Source: Parabacteroides sp. ZJ-118 (GTDB lineage: Bacteria > Bacteroidota > Bacteroidia > Bacteroidales > Tannerellaceae). From it: DNA of 58,591 nt. The number at the start of each line of letters is the position of its first letter. Positions within the stretch are counted from its first letter, which is position 1. This document shows, one piece after another, positions 45,349 through 55,681 of the stretch. The notes under the pieces were generated by a model. That model was not told the origin of the DNA, searched no databases, and saw only the letters and a program-made list of their open reading frames with translations. A program made the position numbers and the translations under genes. The stretch lies in assembly GCF_011038785.1 (NCBI RefSeq), contig NZ_JAAKDT010000016.1:1-58591 (forward strand). Direction: 5' to 3'.

Positions 45349-48300
45349 ATGGGATTTAATGAGTTTATGACGAAGCTGTTCGGCAATAAGTCGCAGCGCG
45401 ACCTTAAGGAAATCACGCCTTACGTAGATAAGGTAAAGGCCGTATATCCGTCAATCAAGGCACTCTCGAACGACGAGTTGCGAGCGAAGACAGATGAGAT
45501 CAAACAACGTATCCAAGACTACGTAGCCGAGGAGAAAGCGCAAGTGGAAGCGCTTCGCGAAGGCATCGAGGATAAGGAACTGGAAGAACGAGAGGCGATC
45601 TGGACCGAGGTAGATAAAATCGAGAAAGCCATCACGGACAAGATGGAAGTGATACTGGAGCAATCCTTGCCCGAGGTATTCGCCATCATGAAAGATACGG
45701 CCCGCCGTTTCGCCGAGCATGAGGAGGTGGTAGTTACCGCTAACCCATTCGACCGGGATCTGGCCGCTCGCTTCGACTTTGTCCGCATCGAAGGCGATAA
45801 GGCGATTTACGCGAATCACTGGAAAGCCGGTGGAAACGAGATCACTTGGGATATGATCCATTACGACGTTCAGCTGTTCGGTGGCGTCGTTCTTCATAAA
45901 GGCAAGATCGCCGAGATGGCGACCGGTGAAGGCAAGACCTTGGTGGCTACCCTTCCGGTATTCTTGAACGCCTTGACACGTAACGGCGTACACGTGGTAA
46001 CCGTGAATGATTACTTGTCAAAACGTGACTCCGAGTGGATGGGACCGCTTTATATGTTCCACGGACTTTCCGTAGACTGTATCGACAAGCACCAGCCGAA
46101 TTCCGAGGCTCGCCGTAAGGCTTACGAGGCGGATATCACGTTCGGCACGAACAACGAGTTCGGTTTCGACTACTTGCGCGACAATATGGCGATCAGCCCG
46201 AAAGACTTGGTACAACGCAAGCACAACTACTCCATCGTCGATGAGGTGGACTCCGTATTGATCGACGACGCTCGTACGCCGTTGATCATCTCCGGACCGA
46301 TCCCTCGCGGAGAGGAACAATTGTTCGAGCAATTCCGCCCGAACGTGGAGGTTGTCGTGAACGCGCAGAAAGATCTTTGCTCCAAATTATTGATCGAGGC
46401 CAAGAAGAAAATGGCTAGCGACGACCCGAAGGTCGTGGAGGAAGGAACAGTCCAACTATATCGTTCCTATAAAGGACTCCCGCGCAACAAGGCGTTGATC
46501 AAGTTCTTAAGCGAGCAAGGTATAAAGGCCCAAATGTTGAAGACGGAAGAATATTTCATGTCCGAGAACATGCGCCATATGCACGAGGCAACCGATGAGT
46601 TGTATTTCGTGATCGACGAGAAGAACAACAGTATCGAATTGACGGATAAAGGTATCGACCTATTGACCGGCAAGACGGACGACCCGACATTCTTCGTACT
46701 CCCCGATATCACTTCCCAATTATCCCAATTGGAGAATATGACCGGAACCGAGGAGGAGAAACAGGCTCAAAAGGATGAAATCTTGGCGAACTATTCCGTT
46801 AAGAGCGAGCGTGTACATACCATCAACCAATTGTTGAAAGCTTACACCTTATTCGAGAAAGATGATGAGTACGTGGTTATAGACAACAAGGTCCTGATCG
46901 TCGACGAGCAGACGGGCCGTATCATGGACGGACGCCGTTATTCCGACGGCCTGCACCAAGCGATCGAGGCTAAGGAACGTGTAAAGGTAGAGGCCGCTAC
47001 ACAAACATTCGCCACGATCACCTTGCAGAACTACTTCCGTATGTACCACAAGCTATCCGGTATGACCGGTACGGCGGAGACGGAAGCAGGCGAGTTTTGG
47101 GATATCTACAAATTGGACGTGGTGGTGATCCCGACCAACCGGCCGATCGCCCGTAACGATATGAACGACCGAATCTACAAGACAAAACGTGAGAAATACA
47201 ACGCGGTTATCGAGGAGATCGTTCGGCTGACGGAGGCAGGCCGCCCGGTATTGGTGGGTACGACATCCGTAGAGATCTCCGAGTTATTGAGCCGTATGCT
47301 TACGATGCGTAAGATCCAGCACAATGTATTAAACGCGAAGTTGCACCAGAAAGAGGCCGAGATCGTGGCCTTGGCAGGTCAGAAGAGTACAGTTACGATC
47401 GCTACCAACATGGCCGGTCGCGGTACCGATATTAAGCTATCTAAAGAGGTTAAGGATGCCGGCGGTTTGGCGATCATCGGTACGGAACGCCACGAGAGCC
47501 GCCGGGTAGACCGTCAGTTACGTGGTCGTGCCGGACGTCAGGGAGACCCGGGTTCCTCCGTATTCTTCGTATCACTGGAAGACGACTTGATGCGTTTATT
47601 CGCTTCCGAAAAGATAGCCGGCTTGATGGATAAGCTGGGTTTCAAGGAAGGCGAGGTTTTGGAGCACAATATGTTGAGCAAGTCCGTAGAACGTGCCCAG
47701 AAGAAGGTAGAGGAAAACAACTTCGGTATCCGCAAGCGTCTGTTGGAATACGACGACGTGATGAACTCACAACGTAACGTGATCTACACCCGTCGTCGCC
47801 ATGCCTTGATGGGAGAGCGTATCGGCCTGGACGTATTGAACACGATTTTCGATACCTCTACGGCTATCGCCGATCAACACGCCGAGGACTTCGAGGGCTT
47901 CAAGCTGGAATTGTTCAAGACATTCGCCATGGAAAGTCCGTTCACGGGAGACGAATTCAAAGGCATGAAACCGGAGCAACTCGTAGAGAAACTGTTCGAG
48001 GAGGCATTGAAGACGTATAAGCGCCGTATGGAGCGTATGACGCAGGTCGCTCATCCGGTTATCAAGCAAGTATACGAGAATCAAGGAGCGATGTACGAGA
48101 ACATCATGATCCCTATCACGGACGGCAAGCGCATGTACAATGTATCTTGTAACCTGAAAGAGGCTTACGACACGGAGTGTAAGGCTATCGTTAAATCCTT
48201 CCAAAAATCAATCGTATTGCATATGATCGACGAGGGATGGAAAGAGCACCTACGCGAGATGGACGAGTTACGCCACTCCGTACAGAACGCGAGCTATGAG

Positions 48301-48729
48301 AACAAGGATCCATTGTTGATCTACAAACTTGAGTCTTACAACCTGTTCAAGACGATGGTAGACAACATGAACCGTAAGACAGCCGCTATCTTGATGCGTG
48401 GCCAGATCCCGGTGCGCGAGGAGCCGACCGAGGAGCAAATCCAAGCCATGCGGGCCCGTCAAGCGGCCGTAGCCCAGCAAGCCGCCCAAGCGATCGCCGA
48501 GGGAAGAGCCCGCCAACGTATCGCCGTACAAGAGGCTGCCCCGGAGAGACACGAGGATATGAGCCGTTACCGTGCGGAGAAAACAACCTTGAGCGGAAAC
48601 AACGCCCAAGCCGGGGCACCCCAGCCGAAGCAAGCTCCGGTTCGTGCCGAGAAACGGGTAGGGCGCAATGATCCATGCCCTTGCGGAAGTGGCAAGAAGT
48701 ACAAAAACTGCCACGGACAAGGTTTATAA
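45349..48729 (+). CDS. secA: preprotein translocase ATPase SecA
   Basis: 1126 residues, longer than E. coli SecA (901) as usual for Bacteroidetes. Motor for Sec-dependent export. Visible parts: Walker A with MATGEGKT (about 190-197), [13 protein letters not shown], the [16 protein letters not shown] region with Walker [16 protein letters not shown] and [13 protein letters not shown] of the second motor domain, the helical scaffold, and the C-terminal SEC-C zinc motif [16 protein letters not shown]. The preceding gap (134 bases) shows no clear promoter element, so it may be co-transcribed with the upstream pair. A terminator follows. Confidence 0.98.
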   Translation: MGFNEFMTKLFGNKSQRDLKEITPYVDKVKAVYPSIKALSNDELRAKTDEIKQRIQDYVAEEKAQVEALREGIEDKELEEREAIWTEVDKIEKAITDKMEVILEQSLPEVFAIMKDTARRFAEHEEVVVTANPFDRDLAARFDFVRIEGDKAIYANHWKAGGNEITWDMIHYDVQLFGGVVLHKGKIAEMATGEGKTLVATLPVFLNALTRNGVHVVTVNDYLSKRDSEWMGPLYMFHGLSVDCIDKHQPNSEARRKAYEADITFGTNNEFGFDYLRDNMAISPKDLVQRKHNYSIVDEVDSVLIDDARTPLIISGPIPRGEEQLFEQFRPNVEVVVNAQKDLCSKLLIEAKKKMASDDPKVVEEGTVQLYRSYKGLPRNKALIKFLSEQGIKAQMLKTEEYFMSENMRHMHEATDELYFVIDEKNNSIELTDKGIDLLTGKTDDPTFFVLPDITSQLSQLENMTGTEEEKQAQKDEILANYSVKSERVHTINQLLKAYTLFEKDDEYVVIDNKVLIVDEQTGRIMDGRRYSDGLHQAIEAKERVKVEAATQTFATITLQNYFRMYHKLSGMTGTAETEAGEFWDIYKLDVVVIPTNRPIARNDMNDRIYKTKREKYNAVIEEIVRLTEAGRPVLVGTTSVEISELLSRMLTMRKIQHNVLNAKLHQKEAEIVALAGQKSTVTIATNMAGRGTDIKLSKEVKDAGGLAIIGTERHESRRVDRQLRGRAGRQGDPGSSVFFVSLEDDLMRLFASEKIAGLMDKLGFKEGEVLEHNMLSKSVERAQKKVEENNFGIRKRLLEYDDVMNSQRNVIYTRRRHALMGERIGLDVLNTIFDTSTAIADQHAEDFEGFKLELFKTFAMESPFTGDEFKGMKPEQLVEKLFEEALKTYKRRMERMTQVAHPVIKQVYENQGAMYENIMIPITDGKRMYNVSCNLKEAYDTECKAIVKSFQKSIVLHMIDEGWKEHLREMDELRHSVQNASYENKDPLLIYKLESYNLFKTMVDNMNRKTAAILMRGQIPVREEPTEEQIQAMRARQAAVAQQAAQAIAEGRARQRIAVQEAAPERHEDMSRYRAEKTTLSGNNAQAGAPQPKQAPVRAEKRVGRNDPCPCGSGKKYKNCHGQGL

Positions 48730-48755
48730 TAGACCCATCGAGTCTTTCATTCGTA

Positions 48756-48784
48756 GGGATTGCTTGCGGCAATCCCTTTTTTTA
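48756..48784 (+). terminator. terminator after secA
   Basis: GGGATTGC (48756-48763) pairs with GCAATCCC (48769-48776), then eight T to 48784. Confidence 0.9.
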
Positions 48785-48887
48785 TGTTTTCTATTTTTAT
48801 TGTTTTCTAAAAAACGTAAAATATCTTGGCGACTTTTCCCGCACACCCTAACTTAGCGCATCCAATCAATTAAATTTAATAATTATC

Positions 48888-49631
48888 ATGAAAAAAATTG
48901 TTTTATTAGTGGCTTTATGCCTATGTGCGGGAGACCTATTCGCGCAAGATGCTGACAAATTAAGAGATGAAGGTGACGCTGCTCTGAAAGCAAAAGATTA
49001 CGCTACCGTCGTAGCAAAATACGGCGAATACCTAAAACAAAACAATTACCAAGACACGGCCCGTATCTTCAATTGCGGATACGCCGCTAATCAAGCGAAG
49101 AACTACACCGAGGCCGCCAAGTACTTCGACATGGCCGTTAAGATGAACTACAACGTAGACGACTCGTATGTAGGCGAGGCTATGGCTTACCGTAACTTAA
49201 ACAAGACAGAAGAATTCCTGGCTACGGTAAAAGAGGGATTAAAAGTGATTCCCGATGGAAACAAGAACAAGACCAACCTGGAAAAGCTGCTTTACGGTTA
49301 CTGCATCAAACAGGGACAAGCCGCCCAAAAGAAGGGAGATCTGGCAGGTGCCGAGAAAATGTACAAAGAGGTCCTAGCCGTATCGAACAAGGACTACCAG
49401 AGCAACGCTTACTACAGCCTTGGCGCCATGTCGTACGGCAACGGAGCGAAGATATTACAAGCCGCTACCCCGATCGCCACTTCCGATCCGGATAAATACA
49501 ACGCCGAGAAGGCAAAAGCCGACAAAGACTTCAAGCAAGCGAAAGAATATTTGACAAAGGCTGTCGAGCTCGACCCGAAAGACGAGAACTCCAAGAAGAT
49601 CCTCGCTTCTATCAACGACATCCTGAAATAA
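48888..49631 (+). CDS. exported TPR-repeat protein
   Basis: 247 residues. Signal peptide (about 1-19, ending DLFAQ). At least four TPR-like helical repeats: LRDEGDAALKAKDYATVVAKYGEYL (in parts, about 24-49), AANQAKNYTEAAKYFDMAVK (71-90), GQAAQKKGDLAGAEKMYKEVL (about 144-164), and FKQAKEYLTKAVELDPKDE near the C-terminus. TPRs mediate protein contacts; the partner is unknown. Monocistronic between two terminators. Confidence 0.88.
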   Translation: MKKIVLLVALCLCAGDLFAQDADKLRDEGDAALKAKDYATVVAKYGEYLKQNNYQDTARIFNCGYAANQAKNYTEAAKYFDMAVKMNYNVDDSYVGEAMAYRNLNKTEEFLATVKEGLKVIPDGNKNKTNLEKLLYGYCIKQGQAAQKKGDLAGAEKMYKEVLAVSNKDYQSNAYYSLGAMSYGNGAKILQAATPIATSDPDKYNAEKAKADKDFKQAKEYLTKAVELDPKDENSKKILASINDILK

Positions 49632-49661
49632 GAAGGAAGTTAAAGTTTGACTGCTTTTTGG

Positions 49662-49710
49662 GCGCAGGGGGAAATGACCGTGGATAGTTTTCTCCCCCTG
49701 CGCTCTTTTT
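49662..49710 (+). terminator. terminator after TPR gene
   Basis: GCGCAGGGGG (49662-49671) pairs with CCCCCTGCGC (49694-49703), then TCTTTTT. Long loop of 22 bases. Minus strand lacks a T run. Confidence 0.85.
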
Positions 49711-49765
49711 CACCGCCTAATTGCCGGGCACAAATATATACGGGCCCTTCTTGATTCTCGTCCGC

Positions 49766-51094
49766 TTATTTGAAGAAGAAGCGGAAGATGTCGTTTCCAT
49801 TCGCGTAGATCAATAGAGCGAACAGGATGAACATACCTGCCATTTGGGCGTACTCCAGGAATTTATCGCTCGGTTTGCGACGGGCCACCACCTCATAGAT
49901 CAAGAACATCACGTGTCCGCCATCCAGAGCCGGAATGGGTAAGATATTCATGAATGCCAAGATGATCGACAGGAAAGCCGTACGTTCCCAGAAAATCCGC
50001 CAGTCCCAGACAGACGGGAACAACCCGCCGATCGTACCGAAACCGCCTAGACTGGAAGCGCCCTCTTTCGTAAACACATATTTCATGTCGTTCACATATC
50101 CCTTCAACGTGTTAATACCTAACTCGACACCGGCGGGGAACGACTCGAAAAAGCCGTATTCGCGGGTCACGGTCTGATAGAGATCCGCGGGCGACATCAC
50201 CGCTACGCCAATTTTCCCGGCCGAGTCCGTCTTCAGGGTCAACGACTCCAACCGGCCGTCCCGGTAGAAATCGACGGTCACCTCCTCACCCTTATTCTTT
50301 GACAATAACCCGGAGGCATCATAAAACGTCGGGGTAGCCACACCGTTGATAGCCACCACGCTATCCCTCGGCCGCATGCCGGCGAGAGCCGCCGGGGCAT
50401 TCTTGTCGGGAAGCTCGCGGACGACCATCGGGATACGCAAAGGATCGGCAAAGCCTTTCCCGTCGCGCATGCAACGCTGCATCATATCCTCCGGTATGGG
50501 GATCACGGTCTCTTTCCCGTCGCGGAGCACCGTCACGGTCTTCGCCTCCACCACCTTGCGAAAACAGTCGCTACCGAAACGCTCCAACTCCTCGTCGTCC
50601 GCTCTCAGCAAGATATCGCCGTCCTGAAAACCGACGTTCCGGAACGTCTCGCTGTAATTCATACCCATCTTCATGTTCTTCAAGGGCAAGTACGTATCGC
50701 CCCACGTAAACAAGACCATGGAATAGATAAACAAAGCCAGCAAGAAGTTGAGCAACACGCCCGCTATCATAATCATCAAACGCTGTCCGGCCGGCTTGGA
50801 GCGGAACTCGTAGGGCTTGGGCGGTTGAGCCATCGCCTCCTTGTCCATACTTTCGTCGATCATACCGGAGATCTTGCAATATCCTCCCAACGGGAGCCAG
50901 CCTACACCATACTCCGTGTCACTGTTTTTCGGCTTATGCTTAAAGAGCGAGAACCACGGGTCGAAGAACAGGTAGAACTTCTCTACCCGCACCTTGAAAA
51001 TCCGGGCGAAGATAAAATGCCCGAACTCGTGGACAATCACCAGTATCGATAAGCTCAAGATGAGCTGTAACGCCTTAATCAAAAAAGTTTCCAT
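49766..51094 (-). CDS. rseP: RIP zinc metalloprotease RseP
   Basis: 442 residues. Site-2 protease in the inner membrane that cleaves anti-sigma factors and leader peptides within the membrane. HEFGH zinc motif at 22-26 in the first helix; two PDZ-like regions in the middle (about 140-310; for example GFQDGDILLRAD); NILPIPALDGG with zinc ligand Asp391 in a later helix; last helices to the C-terminus. Last gene of the murA-dxr operon. A link to the anti-sigma-like protein at 20536-21807 is conceivable but not shown. Confidence 0.96.
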   Translation of the reverse strand: METFLIKALQLILSLSILVIVHEFGHFIFARIFKVRVEKFYLFFDPWFSLFKHKPKNSDTEYGVGWLPLGGYCKISGMIDESMDKEAMAQPPKPYEFRSKPAGQRLMIMIAGVLLNFLLALFIYSMVLFTWGDTYLPLKNMKMGMNYSETFRNVGFQDGDILLRADDEELERFGSDCFRKVVEAKTVTVLRDGKETVIPIPEDMMQRCMRDGKGFADPLRIPMVVRELPDKNAPAALAGMRPRDSVVAINGVATPTFYDASGLLSKNKGEEVTVDFYRDGRLESLTLKTDSAGKIGVAVMSPADLYQTVTREYGFFESFPAGVELGINTLKGYVNDMKYVFTKEGASSLGGFGTIGGLFPSVWDWRIFWERTAFLSIILAFMNILPIPALDGGHVMFLIYEVVARRKPSDKFLEYAQMAGMFILFALLIYANGNDIFRFFFK

Positions 51095-51124
51095 CTACTA
51101 TTGTTTGTTCTGTTTTAAATGATC

Positions 51125-52276
51125 TCAAAATAACTCGGCCGCCAACCGCCTGGCCTCGGCGTCAGTGGCCACGTAATCCTCATACGAGGGATTGGCGATA
51201 AACGAGGCTTTCCGCATAGCCCGCTCGATCACGTCGCTCATTTGCAAGAAACCGATACGGTCTTGCAGGAAGGCGGCCACCACCACCTCATTGGCGGCGT
51301 TCAGCACACAGGGCATATTTCCTCCTTGACGGGCCGCCTCGAAAGCGAAAGCCAAGTTGCGGAAGCGCCCCATATCCGGTTCCTCGAACGTCAGGGTCGA
51401 ATATCGGTTGAAATCCAAGCGGGGCGCCATGCTCCTCATACGTGTCGGGAACGAGAAAGCGTAGGCGATCGGCAATTTCATGTCGGGTATTCCTAACTGG
51501 GCGATCACGGCGCCATCCTCGAATTGCACCATCGAGTGGATCACCGACTGCGGGTGCACCACTACCTGTACCTGATCCGGCGTGACATCGAACAACCATT
51601 TCGCCTCGATCATCTCGAAGCCCTTGTTCATCATCGAGGCCGAGTCTATCGTGATCTTCGCCCCCATCGTCCAGTTCGGATGCTTCAAGGCCTGCGCCTT
51701 CGTCACGGCAGCCAGCTCCTCCAGCGTCTTCCGCCGGAACGGGCCGCCGGAAGCTGTCAGCAAGATCTTCTCGATCGGATTATCGTACGCACCTGTCAAA
51801 CATTGAAAAATGGCCGAATGTTCCGAGTCCACCGGCAAGATAGGCACCTTATGCTCGGCGGCCAGCTTCATGATCAGCTCGCCGGCCACTACCAAAGTTT
51901 CCTTATTCGCCAAAGCGATCGCCTTTCCCGCCTCAATCGCGGAGATCGTCGGCCGCAAGCCGGAATAGCCCACCATCGCCGTGAGCACCATATCGATCGG
52001 CTCCGACCGCACCATCTGGGCGATAGCGTCGGCACCCGCCCATACCTTGATCGGCAGATCCTCCAAGGCCTCTTTCAGCTCGGGATATTTCCGCTCGTTG
52101 GCGATCACCACCACCTCCGGCATATATTTCCGGGCCTGGTTGATCAATAAGTCCACTTGGTTATTCGCGGTCAAGGCATACACCTCGAAAAGGTCGGGAT
52201 GCTCGCTCACCACCTCCAAGGCTTGGGTCCCGATGGAACCGGTCGAGCCCAATATCGCTAACTGTCTTTTTTTCAT
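51125..52276 (-). CDS. dxr: 1-deoxy-D-xylulose 5-phosphate reductoisomerase
   Basis: 383 residues. Converts DXP to MEP with NADPH in isoprenoid synthesis. NADPH motif GSTGSIGTQAL (9-19), ALANKETLVVAGE, the metal and substrate motifs PVDSEHSAIFQ, ASGGPFR, HPNWTMGAKITIDSASMMNKGFE, and the C-terminal NAANEVVVAAFL. It lies 30 bases before rseP and 6 bases after the M23 gene. Confidence 0.97.
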   Translation of the reverse strand: MKKRQLAILGSTGSIGTQALEVVSEHPDLFEVYALTANNQVDLLINQARKYMPEVVVIANERKYPELKEALEDLPIKVWAGADAIAQMVRSEPIDMVLTAMVGYSGLRPTISAIEAGKAIALANKETLVVAGELIMKLAAEHKVPILPVDSEHSAIFQCLTGAYDNPIEKILLTASGGPFRRKTLEELAAVTKAQALKHPNWTMGAKITIDSASMMNKGFEMIEAKWLFDVTPDQVQVVVHPQSVIHSMVQFEDGAVIAQLGIPDMKLPIAYAFSFPTRMRSMAPRLDFNRYSTLTFEEPDMGRFRNLAFAFEAARQGGNMPCVLNAANEVVVAAFLQDRIGFLQMSDVIERAMRKASFIANPSYEDYVATDAEARRLAAELF

Positions 52277-52282
52277 GGATTA

Positions 52283-53146
52283 TCAAAAAGCTATATATTC
52301 TTCCGGATTCACCGGATTGCCCTTATACCACAACTCGAAATGCAGGTGCGGCCCGGTAGACAACTCTCCCGTATTCCCGACCATAGCGATTGCCTCGCCG
52401 GCCACCACATGGTCTCCCACCGCTTTCAGCAGCAATTCGTTGTGCATATAAACCGAGATGAATCCATTCTTATGTTGTACTTGAATTACGTTTCCGTGGT
52501 TCGGGTCGAACCCGGTGTAGATCACCGTACCATCCAGCGTAGCCAAGACGCTCTCCTTCGCTGCCGCAGCCAGATCCACGCCATAGTGGTGGACATCCGT
52601 CTCATAATGAGAGGTGACCACACCATTCACGGGCTTATAGAAAAAGACTCCATCGGTCGGGACCTTGCCCGGATCGGTCAATACCGATAAATTATATTTC
52701 TCCTCTTCCTCGTAATCTTTCACGAAGCCAATCTCTTCCTCGCTACGGGGGATCTCATAGTTAATATCGCTGCTAGCCAAGGAGTCTATCCGGCGGATCG
52801 AGTCCAGGGGCATCGTGCCGGAAAGGATTCCGGCCACGTTATCCAGATAGAGGGACTGGATCTCGATCATACGCTCCAACGAATCTGCCCGTAGGGCATT
52901 CTGCATGATCTCCTTGCGGACCTCCACATCCAGATAGCCCGGCAAGTAGTTACGAATCGGAGTCTTGACGATGATAAAGGCGGTAAAGGCGATCAAGAAA
53001 AAGGCGAACACCGCCAAGGTGACAAACGCCGATAACCGCGAAAGCCGGAAAGACCACACCTCCTCCAACGTCCCCTCATTGATAAAGGAAAGTTTATATT
53101 TGAACCGGATCCGGTGCCAAAACGATTTCGTATTCTTCTTTTTCAA
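52283..53146 (-). CDS. membrane-anchored M23 family (LytM) peptidase
   Basis: 287 residues. A basic cytoplasmic N-terminus, one membrane helix (about 42-62), a helical stalk (about 75-145), and the LytM domain (about 165-280). Zinc ligands His187 and Asp191 (HHYGVD) and His269 in GPHLHF (with His267) are present, so it should be an active peptidoglycan endopeptidase. It lies in an operon with murA, fitting cell-wall metabolism. Confidence 0.93.
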   Translation of the reverse strand: MKKKNTKSFWHRIRFKYKLSFINEGTLEEVWSFRLSRLSAFVTLAVFAFFLIAFTAFIIVKTPIRNYLPGYLDVEVRKEIMQNALRADSLERMIEIQSLYLDNVAGILSGTMPLDSIRRIDSLASSDINYEIPRSEEEIGFVKDYEEEEKYNLSVLTDPGKVPTDGVFFYKPVNGVVTSHYETDVHHYGVDLAAAAKESVLATLDGTVIYTGFDPNHGNVIQVQHKNGFISVYMHNELLLKAVGDHVVAGEAIAMVGNTGELSTGPHLHFELWYKGNPVNPEEYIAF

Positions 53147-53174
53147 CCCCTGAGCTTCAATTATAAATTCTCAA

Positions 53175-53699
53175 TTACAAATCAATCAGTCCTTCCGGCA
53201 AAGACACTGTAAGGCCGCAAGCCTCATGGTCGGCCTCGGTGATCAACTCCTCCACGGCGGGAATCAACAGCTCCTCGCCCTTATGATCGACACGCAGAAG
53301 GACGTTGATTGTCGTCTCATCCACGCCTGTTATCTCTCCTAAATAGCCTTTACACACGTCCGTCACGGTATAACCGACAAAGCGATCCCACGTCACATCC
53401 TCCACGAGATCCTCCTCGTCCACGGCGTCTAAAGGATAAAACACCTCCTTGCCCACGAACTTGCGGGCATCCTCCTCGGAATTCACGTCCTCCAGTTTCA
53501 CCAAGACCACCGTATCGGTCTTATAGCGGGAACCCTCCACAAAGAACGGTACCAAGATACCATCCATCTCGCAAACGATGTACGGATCCTCGGCATCGTC
53601 CAGCACATCGCGGTTCGTCACCAACGACAACTCCCCCTTGATGCCATGGGGCTTGGCAAACCACCCGATCTTGAAAACCTCTTCTTCTCTGATCATCAC
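53175..53699 (-). CDS. rimM: ribosome maturation factor RimM
   Basis: 174 residues. Assists 16S rRNA processing and 30S head assembly. N-terminal RimM domain starts with KIGWFAKPHGIKGELSLVTN (about 10-29), and the PRC-barrel half (about 95-170) has GYTVTDVCKGYLGEI and ELLIPAVEELI. It lies 9 bases after the murA stop. Two ATGs are adjacent at the start. Confidence 0.95.
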   Translation of the reverse strand: MMIREEEVFKIGWFAKPHGIKGELSLVTNRDVLDDAEDPYIVCEMDGILVPFFVEGSRYKTDTVVLVKLEDVNSEEDARKFVGKEVFYPLDAVDEEDLVEDVTWDRFVGYTVTDVCKGYLGEITGVDETTINVLLRVDHKGEELLIPAVEELITEADHEACGLTVSLPEGLIDL

Positions 53700-53708
53700 C
53701 TAACTCCT

Positions 53709-55013
53709 TTAGATCCTCGTGATACGTGCCCCGATCCGGTTCAATCGTTTATCGATACCCTGATACCCCCGGTCGATCTGGTCTATATTATGGATCGTAC
53801 TGGTGCCCTCGGCGCTCATGGCGGCGATCAGCAACGCGATACCCGCGCGGATATCCGGGGAAACCATCGTAGAGCCCCGTAGCTTGAAGCGGTTACCCAG
53901 CCCGATCACCGTGGCCCGGTGCGGGTCGCAAAGGATGATCTGGGCTCCCATATCGATTAGCTTGTCCACGAAGAACAAGCGGCTCTCAAACATTTTCTGG
54001 TGGATCAGCACGCTTCCCACGGATTGCGTGGCCACGACAAGGAATACACTCAGCAAGTCCGGCGTAAGCCCCGGCCAAGGAGCATCGGCGATGGTCATGA
54101 TAGAACCATCGATAAACGTATCGATCTCGTAGGAATCGTGCCGGGGGATATAAATGTCGTCTCCTCGCTGCTCCACGGTAATACCCAAGCGGCGAAAGGC
54201 GTCCGGGATGATCCCCAGCTTATCATATCCTGTGTTCTTGATGGTGATCTCCGATCCGGTCATGGCAGCCATACCGATAAAGCTACCCACCTCGATCATA
54301 TCGGGGAGGATGGTATGCTCCGTACCGGAAAGCGACCGTACGCCTTCTATCGTCAACAGATTGGAACCGACACCTGAGATCCTCGCTCCCATGCGGTTCA
54401 GCATCGTGGAAAGTTGTTGCAGGTAAGGCTCGCAGGCGGCATTATAGATTGTCGTCACCCCCTCGGCCAGCACGGCGGCCATCAAGATATTGGCCGTTCC
54501 GGTCACGGAGGCCTCGTCGAGCAGCATATAGGCGCCTTTCAACTGGCGTGCCTCTATCTCGTACACTTGCCGCCCGGAGTCGTAGCTAAAGCAGGCGCCC
54601 AGCTTCTGGATTCCCACGAAGTGCGTGTCCAGCCGGCGTCGCCCGATCTTGTCGCCCCCCGGCTTCGGGATCAGCGCCCTGCCGAAGCGGGCTACCAACG
54701 GGCCTACGATCATCACGGAACCCCGCAGGCTACCGCTCTTGCGCAGGAACTCCTCGGTACGCAAATACTCTATATCCACCTCATCCGCCTGAAAGGTATA
54801 GGTATCGGCGGACGGATGTTCCACCTTGACCCGCATATCCCGGAGGAGCTGGATTAAGTTATTCACGTCCAAGATATCGGGCACATTGTGTATGGTCACC
54901 TTCTCCGGGGTAAGTAATGTGGCGCAGATCACCTCCAACGCCTCATTCTTGGCGCCTTGCGGGACGATCTCGCCGGACAAGTGACAACCGCCTTCTATAA
55001 CGAACGCGCTCAT
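53709..55013 (-). CDS. murA: UDP-N-acetylglucosamine 1-carboxyvinyltransferase
   Basis: 434 residues. First committed step of peptidoglycan synthesis, using PEP in the cytoplasm. Conserved PQGAKNEAL with Lys22 near the start, then the active-site loop PKPGGDKIGRRRLDTHF (117-132). The residue that aligns with the catalytic Cys115 of E. coli (motif GGC) is Asp121 here. An Asp at this position keeps activity in other MurAs but prevents fosfomycin alkylation. The gene starts inside the DUF4290 stop region (4-base overlap, ATGA). Confidence 0.96.
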   Translation of the reverse strand: MSAFVIEGGCHLSGEIVPQGAKNEALEVICATLLTPEKVTIHNVPDILDVNNLIQLLRDMRVKVEHPSADTYTFQADEVDIEYLRTEEFLRKSGSLRGSVMIVGPLVARFGRALIPKPGGDKIGRRRLDTHFVGIQKLGACFSYDSGRQVYEIEARQLKGAYMLLDEASVTGTANILMAAVLAEGVTTIYNAACEPYLQQLSTMLNRMGARISGVGSNLLTIEGVRSLSGTEHTILPDMIEVGSFIGMAAMTGSEITIKNTGYDKLGIIPDAFRRLGITVEQRGDDIYIPRHDSYEIDTFIDGSIMTIADAPWPGLTPDLLSVFLVVATQSVGSVLIHQKMFESRLFFVDKLIDMGAQIILCDPHRATVIGLGNRFKLRGSTMVSPDIRAGIALLIAAMSAEGTSTIHNIDQIDRGYQGIDKRLNRIGARITRI

Positions 55014-55615
55014 CTGCCTTTACGCGTAAAGTTTCTTTTGTGGCCGCCACTGTTATTACGGGCCAATATATCACGGCTCTCGGCCAGTTTGTGCTCACCC
55101 TCGCTCAATACGATCTTGCCGCCGGATAGCTCGTCCAGATCCTTGAAGATCTTACGGTCGTCCACGCTTTCCTTGTTCCAGGAAAGGAACGATTTCTTCA
55201 TATGGTTGGCCAGCAGTCGCACGAGCTGGTCTTTCTCCACGCAGGGTTGCAGCTCCGTGGCCTTGCGGATCATGAGCTCCAAGGTTTTTCCGTAATGACG
55301 GTAGCGTATACAGTTGTTGTTGTACGGGATACGAGGCGGACGGCTATACAGGTTCTCCTTCTTGATGATCTCGTACGGATAGTCTATATCGAGCTTGAAA
55401 TCGGCCATGATCGCCAGATGATCCCAGAGGATATGCTTAAAGTCGTTTACGTCACGCAGGTGCGGGAACATGTTTCCCATGATGTTGATAATCGTGTTGG
55501 CGCAACGCTTGCGCTCCTCCCGGTCTTGGATGGTAACGCAGTAGTCCACCATATTTTGGATATTGCGCCCGTATTCGGGCAAAGTCAATCTCTTTTCTTC
55601 TGTATTGTATTTCAT
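55010..55615 (-). CDS. DUF4290 protein
   Basis: 201 residues, beginning MKYNTEEKRLTLPEYGRNIQ. Contains the conserved MVDYCVTIQDREERKRCA (about 22-39), IMGNMFPHLRDV and FKHILWDHLAIM, and ends in a basic tail. DUF4290 is a Bacteroidetes family of unknown role. First gene of the envelope operon with murA; translation coupled by a 4-base overlap. A -7-like element (TATCTTCG, 55643-55636) lies 21 bases before the start. Confidence 0.9.
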   Translation of the reverse strand: MKYNTEEKRLTLPEYGRNIQNMVDYCVTIQDREERKRCANTIINIMGNMFPHLRDVNDFKHILWDHLAIMADFKLDIDYPYEIIKKENLYSRPPRIPYNNNCIRYRHYGKTLELMIRKATELQPCVEKDQLVRLLANHMKKSFLSWNKESVDDRKIFKDLDELSGGKIVLSEGEHKLAESRDILARNNSGGHKRNFTRKGR

Positions 55616-55635
55616 TCTTTACATTTTGTTTATCG

Positions 55636-55643
55636 CGAAGATA
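55636..55643 (-). promoter_or_regulatory. probable -7 element of DUF4290-murA operon
   Basis: TATCTTCG on the minus strand, one base off TAnnTTTG, 21 bases before the DUF4290 ATG. Confidence 0.4.
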
Positions 55644-55681
55644 GGCATATTAAATGAGAATTGAAAATTGAGATTCGAAAG

